Assembly: GCA_027475525.1 (NCBI GenBank)
Contig: JAMWFC010000051.1
Span: 881,205-945,204, forward strand
Direction of reading: 5' to 3'
DNA: 64,000 bases
Source of the DNA: Macrolepiota albuminosa
Lineage: Eukaryota; Basidiomycota; Agaricomycetes; Agaricales; Agaricaceae
Part shown: one piece after another, positions 10,981 through 19,783 of the stretch
Layout: every line of letters begins with the position of its first letter
How positions within the stretch are numbered: position 1 is the stretch's first letter
Position numbers and translations under genes: made by a program
The notes under the pieces: model-generated
The model's database searches: none
Told to the model about the DNA's origin: nothing
What the model saw: only the letters and a program-made list of their open reading frames with translations

Positions 10981-13206
10981 AAGAAGGTGACCCTTTGTCA
11001 TGCAGAGGGCACTTTGCAGCGCCCTACATTGAAACGAGCAGACAAGGAGTGCCTGGTATCGTATGTGGACGTAGACGGCCACAAGGCATGGACCCTATGG
11101 GACTCTGGGAGTACTACATTGGGCATAACGCCCCAGTTCGCCCATGTGTACGGAATATCCATGCAGGAGTTGGATACGCCATTGGCGTTACAGCTGGGCA
11201 CCGTAGGGAGCTGAGCCATGGTGCAGTATGGGACAAATGTGAATGTCCAAATGCCGGGCTCACGTAGCCGGGAATACATGGATGTAGCGAACTTTGATCG
11301 CTACGATATGATACTGGGAACGCCATTCATGCAGCGTAACAAAGTCATACTAGACTTTGACCAATGTCAGGTACTAGTGAATGGGAAAGTGATCCCAGCC
11401 AAACAAGCTACAGCAGACGACACTGATAATCGTCTGCAACGTGTCAGGTACTAGTGAATGGGAAAGTGATCCCAGCCAAACAAGCTACAGCAGACGACAC
11501 TGATAATCGTCTGCAACGTCATCGCACTATGGAGAAACGCAAGGACTCTCCATGACTGGGCCGGCGCAGAGTACCGGCCATGGAGGATGTGGAGGAGGAA
11601 GTGCAGGCTATGCCTGGACTGAGCGCAGACCACAACGTGGTAATGATGAGCGAGGAGGAGTATCAAGCCTCCAAGAGGAGCAACGAGCGAATAGTCGCTC
11701 TGGAGATTCAAGACGCAAGGCCTCCAGACAAACGCCATTGAAAGGCGAGACGACGGGAGGACTCAGTGGATGTATGTCCACCTACGTCCTCACGAGTCAA
11801 GTTGGAAGACTTGAAAGATAGCATCCGAGAGGCGGAAGCCTCAGTAGAGGGGGACACACGGTTCCTATGGGAGCGACCAGCCCCCCTACCAGAGTACGAC
11901 TAGGCATACGACCCCCGAATGCCGCAAGAGTGGAACGAGCTGGTGGCAGCCACGTGTGCGTGAAATGCGCACCAGAGACGGATGACCATCAAACCAGCGT
12001 ATCGCCAGCCAGCCCCGGACAAGGTATCCGTAGCGTACTCGCTTGTACGTGACGGAAGAAGCCTCATGGCTTATAAGGCAGCGGCAGCGGGTGCTCCGCT
12101 GAGACTACATATACCTGATGACAGTGTCAATCAGGTGCTCGCAATGCGCGAGCAGTATGCACCGCCGCCTCGGCCACCCTCAGAGACGGTGGAAGTACTT
12201 CCCCCGGTACGCATGAAGGGGAAACAGAAGGCGACAAGCCTTCATGAGGAAGATATTCCTCGCTTGCGTCAGCAATGGCAAGAAGAATTTGCCGACATGG
12301 TCAATGGGACCAAGGAGGAGCTCCCGCCATGGCGGGAGGTGAACCATGAGATTAATCTCATAGACGAGAACAAGCAGTATAAGTACCACTTGCCGCGCTG
12401 TCCGCGCGCCCTCCAGGAGCAACTACGCAATAAGACTAATCGCTATTTGAATGCTCAATGGTGGTCCCCATGCACCACCGCTCAAGCTGCACCATTATTG
12501 TGCATCCCGAAGAAGGATGGAACCCTTCAAACAGCTCTTAATGCACGTCAGCGCAATGACAATACCATAAAGGATGTAACTCCTTTACCAGATCAAGAGG
12601 TGATCCGGGAAGACGTGGCTCGGGCGAAGTATTGCTTGAAGATTGACCTTACTGACGCTTACGAGCAGGTGCGCATTCGCACCGAAGACGTACCCAAGAC
12701 CGTATTTGCATCGATCATGGGCACGTTCACGAGCAACATAATGCAGATTGGAGACTGTAATGCTCCAGCAACTTTCCAGAGGCTAATGACCTCTATCTTC
12801 CGAGACGTAATAGGACGTTTTATGCACGTCTACTTAGATGACATATTCATCTACTCGGATACTATGGAGGAGCATGAGCAGCACCTCAGAGTCGTATTCG
12901 AACGACTGCGCAAGTACAAGTTGTACTTGAAGTGGAAGAAATGTGAGCTCTACGCTCAGAGTATAGACTGTCTAGGGCATGTCATAGATGAGCAGGGTAT
13001 CCACCCCGATCAGGACAAGCTCGATCGTATTCGGGAGTGGTGCACGCCCCGAAACTACAATGACATCCAACGCTTCGTTGGCCTTGTCAACTACATATCA
13101 AGCTTCTTGCCCGATGTCACAGCCTATACTGGGCCACTTATGGCCATGACGCAGAACGGGTCACCATTCAATTGGAGGCCGTTGCACTAGCGGTGCTTTG
13201 AGATGG
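10981..13206 (+). pseudogene. Gypsy-1 protease and reverse transcriptase, broken and truncated
   Basis: Protease active site LWDSGSTT (about 11095-11118) and a second protease segment DRYDMILGTPFM. The reverse transcriptase has CLKIDLTDAYEQVRI, FQRLMTSIFRD and the catalytic box YLDDIFIYS, then the connection text GLVNYISSFLPDVTAYTGPL. In one frame the region holds TGA at 11212-11214, then (after the 77 bp duplication at 11365) TGA at 11553, 11739 and 11961 and TAG at 11901 and 13188. The TGA codons fit CGA to TGA change. The reading stops at RCFEM where element A was inserted. Confidence 0.8.
11365..11518. repeat. 77 bp tandem duplication in Gypsy-1 protease
   Basis: 11365-11441 equals 11442-11518. 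It ends the protease frame early at 11454; collapsing it joins that frame to the RT frame. Confidence 0.9.
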
Positions 13207-14147
13207 TGATGACACCCAAAGTTTTGGTCAGCAACAAATGTAACAAAAGTGTTGCCGGTACCAAGAGCTTGCGTTGGGCGCGCTAAAAGTAATATGAGGA
13301 GTCCCGGGCAGGTCCCAGAGAACGCGCCTATGAAAAAGAGGAAAGTCGGTAACGGGGTCGGCAAGTGTCAAGCGCTAAGGTAAAGCGCCTAAGGAAAATG
13401 CGGTAAGTGAACACGGCAATGTGAGCGGCAAGAGCACGATATGCTTAGCGAAGTCTAAGCGTCGATAATGCCTGCCGTAGTTGCAAGGCGCGAGTATGTC
13501 GAGTGTTGGCGAGCGTCTGCAACTGCCGATGAGTTTTGACGTTGCTGACCATAGCGTAAATGAGCTCTTGAGCGTAAGTGAGACTGAAGTAAGTGGGGGA
13601 AACTCTGGTCTATTGTTCTGATGATGTATGTACAAGTCGGTAAGTAATATATATACTACAAGGAGTTCACCGTCGCCAGTGACCAACCATCGCCAAAGTG
13701 CGGTAAACTGGAAAATTTCATAGGGGTAGCTCCAACGGTTTCAGATTCCTACCGTCCTTTCAAGACCCTTGGCGCCACCAGGCGGCAGATCGCGGTGCTA
13801 AACCATCAATCCATCACCCTTCTGTCTGCCCAAAGTGCTTAGCGATGTCAGGCGCCGAATCGAGACGCTAAGCGGTGTCAAACGCCAAGGTCAAACGCCA
13901 AGCTGTCCATCAGTTTTTGATAGATCATCAAGCTTCTCACTAAGCGCTGTCGTCAGTGACTGATGCCATCTGTCAGTTGTCATTCCTGCTGCCGTCGGCG
14001 CTATCATTGGTTGGATCTGCTTCTTGCCGTGCACGGCCATCAAATATTGCCCAAATTGGATAATTAGCGCGTGCTAAGGTATTTTGAGTTGGTGCCGCGT
14101 TGCTGTCGCCTGCCGTTGATGTGCTGATCCTGTATGGGGTCCTATCA
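13207..14147 (-). repeat. LTR A (3' LTR of element A)
   Basis: On the plus strand it begins TGATGACACCC and ends GGGGTCCTATCA, about 941 bp, homologous over its length to the 952 bp LTRs B and C but with scattered substitutions and small indels. Confidence 0.85.
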
Positions 14148-14317
14148 TCTCCCCCCAACTGAAAAATTGACTGTCCTCAGTCACCAAATATGGTTACCGT
14201 TACTGCTTTTGTGACAGGTGGTCCGTGCGTTCTTGAAATTTTGTTTATAGTCCTGGCACGTGAGTTTGGACTTCGTTTCTTCTCCCCATCTTTTTCCTGG
14301 CGCTCCAATAAAAAAAT

Positions 14318-15227
14318 ATGTCTTTCCGTATTCCAACTCCTCCCCCCGTTCCGTCTCAGGCTGCTCAAGAAGCCGCCTACGCATACATCGCTAAGGCTAA
14401 CCGGTTTATTCGGCACATCGAGGGCGTTGGCGCCGAGGCGTCTCAAAATTTGGTGGTTGGCGTCATGAAGCTGCTGGAGAAGTGGTATGAGGTGAGGGTC
14501 CTTGGCGTTGGCTGGGATCGCGAGATCGAGGTGCGGGAGTGGTGCCGTGCCTGCTATGTGGATAATCGTGGCGCGGAGTGGTTAGCGCCGTTTTCTCGTT
14601 TTGTAAGTGCTTTTAGCCCTTGCCGTGTCGCTTAGCTAATTCCTCCCTAGGCGCCTCCCCCCGTCCTTACTATCGAAGATGAACTTGAGGACATCCTTTC
14701 TGGCGCGTTGCCGATGACCGTAAGCGCATCGGCAACAGAGTAAGTAGCTTCTGACCTTCCCTTCTCTAGCTATGGACTGAACTGTCTCCTCGTAGTAAGC
14801 AAGAGGTACTGGAGCCCCTTGCTCGATTGCAAATCGAGCAGGAGCAGGAGGAGGCTGCCGCTGCTGCTGCCGCGCACTCCTTGGCGGTGGCAAGGGCCGA
14901 GCTCGCCAAGGAGCAGAAGAAGGAGTCCGTTGCCGAGGGTTCCAGCAAGGGGTCTCGCGCCGGCAGTGTTCAGAGCCCCACACTGCCGGCAGGCACACAG
15001 GGTTCGCCTACAAAGCCTGGCAAGGCTTTGAAGAAGAAAGTGAGTCTGCCGTCATTGGTGTTTCTTCTTACCGATGGTAACTTTTGCTAGTCTCGCAAGG
15101 GAAAAGGTCCTCAATACGAGGTATGCCGTCGTGACTCTTTGCCGACTTTCTACTGACTCTCCCCCAGCTCCCTAGTCAGACCACTTTCGACAACAAGGAG
15201 TTGAAGGGTCTGCTCTTGCCGCGCCGG
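14318..15227 (+). pseudogene. Antisense zinc-cluster gene of element A, 3' part missing
   Basis: Exons 14318-14602, 14651-14739, 14796-15039, 15091-15120 and 15168-15227, all bounded by GT..AG. The first exon is 285 nt and the second 89 nt, exactly as in Gypsy-2; the third is 27 nt shorter and the fourth 3 nt longer, so all differences keep the frame. The protein starts MSFRIPTPPPVPS, has an Ala/Glu-rich coiled-coil stretch, and stops at ELKGLLLPRR where the Gypsy-3 LTR begins. There is no internal stop in these exons. The zinc-cluster exon is lost. Confidence 0.75.
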
Positions 15228-15628
15228 TGATAGGCTTCTACTCGGACTGAGCGCATCAAGGGACATTATAGGCCAACCGACACTTGATGTATTCAGGACT
15301 CTAGCGACCAGTTGGGAATATAGAGCAGCTCTAGCTCTGGCAAATTACTACAGGATGTGGAAACTTATCCTAACCCCTAGCTACCAGGCCTACAGCGCAC
15401 TCCTTTCACCTAGCCCAAGGACGAAGGAGGCTCATAACGTATAGCGCTAACACAACGGCGGGAGAGGACTATAACTAAACCCCGATCACTTCCAGAAGGA
15501 GCCAGCAGCAGGCGCCGCCATTGGATGAGGCACTTCAATCAGAAGTCTAAAGGGATCAATGACGGCGGCACTGGATATACTTAAATCCGACATCTGGACC
15601 GGACAGGAACTAATACAATGAGTAGCGC
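15228..15628 (+). repeat. Gypsy-3 5' LTR, left part
   Basis: Starts TGATAGGCTTCTACTCGG, like the pol-sense start of the Gypsy-2 LTR (TGATAGGACC). It continues at 27231 on the other side of Gypsy-2; together about 1.07 kb. It contains no gene. Confidence 0.75.
15625..15628. repeat. Target site duplicate GCGC left of Gypsy-2
   Basis: GCGC stands directly before the LTR and is repeated at 27231-27234. If the boundary is moved by one base a 5 bp duplicate GCGCT is also possible. Confidence 0.75.
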
Positions 15629-16657
15629 TGATGACGCCCAAAGTTTGGTCAGTAACAAATGTAGCAATTGTGTTACCGTACCAAGAGTGTGCGTTGGGCG
15701 CGCTAAAAGTAATTTGAGGAGTCCCGGGCAGGTCCCAGAGAACGCGTCTGTGAAAAAGGTGAAAAGTCGGTAACGGGTGCCGGCAAGTGTAAGCGCTAAG
15801 GTAAAGCGCCTAGGAAGAAGCGGTAAGTGAAGACGGCAAGGGTGAGCGGCAAGAGCACGATAAGCTTAGCGAAGTTCTAAGCGTCGATAATGCCTGCCGT
15901 AGTTGCAAGGCGCGAGTATGTCGAGTGTTGGCGAACGTCTGCAACTGCCGATGAGTTTTGACGTTGCCGACCGTAGCGTAAATGAGCTCTTGAGCGTAAG
16001 GGAGACTGAAGTAAGTGGGGGAAACTCTGGTCTATTCGTCTGCTGGTCCATTGTACAAGTCGGTAAGTACTTTTATACTACAAAGAGTTCGCCGTCGCCA
16101 GTGACCAACCATCGCCAAAGTGCGGTAAACTGGAAAATTTCATAGGGGTAGCTCCAACGGTTTCCGATCCCTACCGTCCTTGGAGGACCCTTGGCGCCAC
16201 CAGGCGGCAGATCGCGGTGCTAAACCATCAATCCATCACCCTTCTGTCTGTCAGAGCACCTAAGCGACGTTTGGCGCCAAATCGAGACGGTAAGCGGTGT
16301 CAGACGCCAAGGTCAAACGCCAAGCTGTCCGTCAGTTTTTGATAGATCATCAAGCTTCTCGCTAAGCGCTGTCATCAGTGACTGATGCCATCTGTCAGTT
16401 GTCATTCCTGCTGCCGTCGGCGCTATCATTGATTGGATCTGCTTCTTGCCGTGCGCGGCCGTCGGAAATGGCTTAAAATGGGTAGAACGCGTGCGCTAAG
16501 TTCGGAACGAGTGCGGCAAGGTTTCCGGAGCCGGTGCCGAGCCTATGGCTTAAAATGGGTAGAACGCGTGCGCTAAGTTCGGAACGAGTGCGGCAAGGTT
16601 TCCGGAGCCGGTGCCGAGCCTACCGTTGATGCGCCTAACCTGTATGGGGTCCTATCA
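15629..16657 (-). repeat. LTR B (3' LTR of Gypsy-2)
   Basis: Begins TGATGACGCCC and ends GGGGTCCTATCA on the plus strand. 1029 bp as given; 952 bp after removing the duplication at 16468, the same length as LTR C. Confidence 0.9.
16468..16621. repeat. 77 bp tandem duplication in LTR B
   Basis: 16468-16544 equals 16545-16621. LTR C has the unit once. Confidence 0.95.
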
Positions 16658-16667
16658 TCTCCCCCCA
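16658..16667 (-). promoter_or_regulatory. Polypurine tract of Gypsy-2
   Basis: On the minus strand TTGGGGGGAGA abuts the LTR start TGATAGG. This is the plus-strand primer site expected just upstream of a 3' LTR and fixes the element's orientation. The same text stands next to LTR A at 14148. Confidence 0.75.
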
Positions 16668-16816
16668 ACTGAAAAATTGACTGTCCTCAGTCACCAAATA
16701 AGGCTACCGTTACCGCTTTTGTGACAAGTGGTCCGTGCGCCCCAACTGAAAAATTGACTGTCCTCAGTCACCAAATAAGGCTACCGTTACCGCTTTTGTG
16801 ACAAGTGGTCCGTGCG
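16663..16816. repeat. 77 bp tandem duplication next to the Gypsy-2 polypurine tract
   Basis: 16663-16739 equals 16740-16816. It lies in the leader of the antisense gene; element A has the unit once. Confidence 0.9.
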
Positions 16817-16872
16817 CTCTTGAGATTTGGTTTATAGTCCTGGCGCATGAGTGTGGACTTCGTTTCTTCTCC

Positions 16873-16875
<3 letters not shown>

Positions 16876-16906
<31 letters not shown>
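16876..16906. repeat. T31 tract upstream of the antisense gene
   Basis: 31 T on the plus strand, ending 20 bases before the ATG at 16927. Element A has only a run of five T at this place, so the tract has grown or is a sequencing estimate. Confidence 0.9.
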
Positions 16907-16909
<3 letters not shown>

Positions 16910-16926
16910 TGGCGCTTAATATTAAA

Positions 16927-19319
16927 ATGTCTTTCCGCATTCCAACTCCGCCCCCCGTTCCTTCTCGCGAGGCTCAAGACGCTGCCTCTTCCTATATCGC
17001 CAAGGCCAACAACTTTATCAAGCGCATCGAGGGTGTGGGCGCGGAGGCGCCTTCAAACTTGGTGATCGCGGTAATGAAGTTGTTGGAGCGCTGGTACGAG
17101 GTCCGTGTCCTTGGCGTAGGCTGGGACAGGGAGATAGAGGTGCGGGAGTGGTGCCGGGCGCGCTATGTGGATAACCGTGGCGCGGAGTGGTTAGCTCCAT
17201 TTTCTCGTTTTGTAAGTGCTTTCAAGTCCTTGCCGTGTCGCCAACTGATTGGGTCCCTAGGCGCCTCCTGCCGTCCCTACCATCGAGGACGAGTTGGAGG
17301 ATATCTTGTCGGGTGCCTTGCCGATGACGGTAAGCGCTCCCGCGCCTGAGTAAGTAACTCTGATTTTTATCTCTAACTTAGCTGTGGTCTGACCTGTCGC
17401 CTCATAGCAAGCAAGAGGTGTTGGCGCCCCTGGCGCGCATGCAGGTGGAGGAGGAGATCGCGACACGGCAAGAGGAGGTTTCCCGCGACTCCCGTGAGAT
17501 TATGAGGGGGCTAGAGGAGCGGGAAAGAGCAGCAGCCTTGGCGGCGGAGATGGAGGAGATTGCGGAAGGAAAGGCGCCTGCCGCCAAGAGGCAGGAGACT
17601 GAAGAATCCGGCAAGGTAGGTCGCGCCGGCAGCACGTCGAGCTCGCCGAGGAAGCCGGCAGGTGCTTCCAAGCGTAAGGTAAGTGCTGATTTTCGCTTGC
17701 CGTTGCCGACGGTCGCTAACGACCTTCGCAGAGTCGCAAGGCGGCTCCTCAATACGCGGTAAGTGGTCTTTTCTTTTTGTACGGAAATTACTAAGTCTTT
17801 GTAGGCGCCAACACAAAGCTCCTTTGACGACAAGGAGCTCAAAGGATTGTTGTTGCCGCGTCGTGAGGAGGCAGTCCTTGATGAGGGGCAAGAGGCCGGG
17901 GTCGTTATGGAGGAGATGAAGGGAAAGAAGACCGTTTCCCTGGCGACCCGGCAAGCGTTCAAGGAGGCGCGGGGAGCGGTAAGTGATTTTTTTTGGTTCC
18001 TTTAGTTTCTTGCTGACTTTTAGCGCTAGTGCGACAAATGCTGGGCGGACAACGACCCAGAAGGCTGTTGGTTCCCGACTGGGGCCCAGCCGTGTTATCG
18101 TTGTGGCGCCCTCAAGCGCGCCTGTACTATCGACGGGGCGAAAAGTCGCGAGCGTGGCGGCGCGCCAGATGCTTTGGTCGAGAAGACGTTCTCGCGCGCT
18201 GTGTTGGTGAGGAGGGCCAGGGAGTTTGTGGAGGGCCAGAAGAGGAAGGTTGCCGCAGGAGGGATGGCGGCCATTGGACGTGCCTCCTTGGCGTTGCCGA
18301 CGCGCCAAGGAGATGGGACGGAATCAGTCGGCAATCGAGGCGCCGGCGAGCGCCAAGGGACTTCGGTCCCAGAAAAACGTCAAGCCCCTTCCCCAAGCAA
18401 AGGGAAGGGCAAAGCAAAGCGCCCTCGTGTGGTCTCGTCGTCGCCTTCCCCCTCGCCAACGCCTCGCGATACCGAGATGGCCGACCTGGAGAAGGCGTTG
18501 GCGGCGAGTCGCCTGCCTCCTCGCGATTCTGAGGCAGGCCCAAGTGGCCTCCTGTCGCCTATTCATTTGGCGGCGAGGTCCCTTGGCGAGGAGCAGGAGG
18601 AGGGAGAGCGGGAAGCGGTTGGCGACACGGCGCCTCAAGAGGAACGGGAAGAGGCTCCCGTCGACATCGAGATGGGGGAGGAGAAGGCAGAGGGAGCGGC
18701 AACGGGAGGAGATGAGGACGCTGAAGGGGAGGAGGACGAAACCTTGGCGACGCAGCGCCAAGGTGACGAGGAGATGGTAGCGGGAGAGGGCAAGGGAGAA
18801 GGGGAGGCAGCGGCAGAAGTCGCCCGGGAGGAGCCTCAGTGGCGTTGGCTGCCGCCTTACGGCAACGTCGCCCCTTGGGAGGTGTCAGATCCTGAGGACG
18901 TTGTAGGGCTGGAGCCAAGGCGTCCCGTGATCGCCAGGGTTAATCCTGCCTGGACCCCGCAGCCGCAGCCGACAGTGACTGGCGACGCTTTCCAGTGGCT
19001 GGGCCAGGACCTCGTTTACCCGGTTATAGCGCTCAATCCTCGCGACATGTTGGAGCGCTATTCCCGGAGAGCGGCAACGATGGAGGCGACTATGAGTCGG
19101 GAACGGGAGCGAGTGCGCGGTCAACTGATGGCGCTGCGACTGCGCTATTCCAACCTGGGTCGTAGCCTTCGCGTGCTTCGCGATTACCAGGGGGATTGCC
19201 AAGCAGCCATGGATTGGCAAGCTGCCAATAACATTCTTCCTGGCGACCTTCTCCCCCTTCGCGACTCTTCCTTGCCGGTATCTGACGATTCCCTGTCATT
19301 AGAGGACGATAGCGAGTAA
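16927..19319 (+). CDS. Antisense six-exon gene in Gypsy-2; zinc-cluster-like protein of unknown function
   Basis: Exons 16927-17211, 17261-17349, 17408-17678, 17732-17758, 17805-17978, 18030-19319; introns of 46-58 nt, all GT..AG. The spliced length is 2136 nt, giving 711 residues. Order: a conserved N-terminal region (MSFRIPTPPPVPS, then WYEVRVLGVGWDREIEVREW) of about 95 residues; an acidic coiled-coil stretch; a basic patch; six cysteines at the start of exon 6 (CDKC, C, CYRC, C; spacing CX2CX8CX8CX2CX6C, ending KRACTIDG); a long Glu/Ala/Pro-rich part with a basic KRPR motif; and a C-terminal region with a helical stretch (RERERVRGQLMALRLRYSN). The cysteine array resembles fungal Zn2Cys6 DNA-binding clusters but the spacing differs, so DNA binding is only inferred. 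It is transcribed against gag-pol, so its introns survive retrotransposition. I know no named family for it. Confidence 0.75.
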
Positions 19320-19398
19320 ACGGACCTTAGCGTAGATAGGCCGTTTTTGTATATTTTTCTTTTTGTTACCGTCTCATATATATTTGTCTTGCCGCCTC

Positions 19399-19450
<52 letters not shown>

Positions 19451-19783
19451 AGTGAAAAGATAAGTCCCAGAAACCTGAGTTAGCGCAACAGCCGAGAGCC
19501 AAGAAAGTAAGGCAAAGAGAAAGCAAGCGGTAAGTATTCGAAAGTAAGAGGAGTAGTAGATGTGGGACTTAGACAAATTTTTGAGAAAAGGGAAACGCTC
19601 AGTAAATCATCATGGCGAAAAACCCTTGGCGAGATTTGCGCAATGCGCTAAGCGTTGGCGACACGCTAGCGCTGCGACTTGACTATGTAAAGAATTGTCT
19701 GTTGGATATAGTACAGTAAGTATCGGCAAGAGAGATAAGTAAGATAGGTAATAGAAAAAGAGAGCTCATCAATATATTCTTTT
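19320..19783. other. Convergent 3' spacer between the antisense gene and pol
   Basis: No gene. Holds a T50 tract (19400-19449; poly(A) in pol sense) and AT-rich sequence on either side, where transcripts of both genes would end. Confidence 0.6.

Larger units (their letters stand above)
8312..13206 (+). mobile_element. Gypsy-1: decayed Ty3/Gypsy retrotransposon, truncated by element A
   Basis: Order on the plus strand is gag, CCHC zinc knuckle, aspartic protease, reverse transcriptase, which ends at the start of the RNase H region where element A begins (13207). RNase H, integrase and the 3' LTR are absent from the window. After dropping one copy of each 77 bp duplication, gag to RT is essentially one frame, broken by a run of stops. 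The oldest member of the nest by its decay and by position. Confidence 0.85.
13207..15227 (-). mobile_element. Element A: truncated older relative of Gypsy-2
   Basis: Consists of one LTR (13207-14147) and 1.1 kb of interior with the first five exons of the antisense gene. It is collinear with the LTR B side of Gypsy-2 but clearly diverged (indels in the LTR and gene). It begins inside Gypsy-1 RT and is cut at 15228 by the 5' LTR of Gypsy-3. Its gag-pol part is not in the window. Given its orientation the LTR is its 3' LTR. Confidence 0.8.

Noticed and set aside
17511..18308. 265-codon minus-strand frame opposite the antisense gene exons
   Set aside because: It crosses supported introns, has no motif, and follows from the GC-rich codon pattern on the other strand.
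19400..19449. T50 tract as the poly(A) tail of a captured host cDNA of the antisense gene
   Set aside because: The tract is T, not A, in the sense of that gene, and the gene still has its introns, so it was not captured as processed cDNA in that direction.
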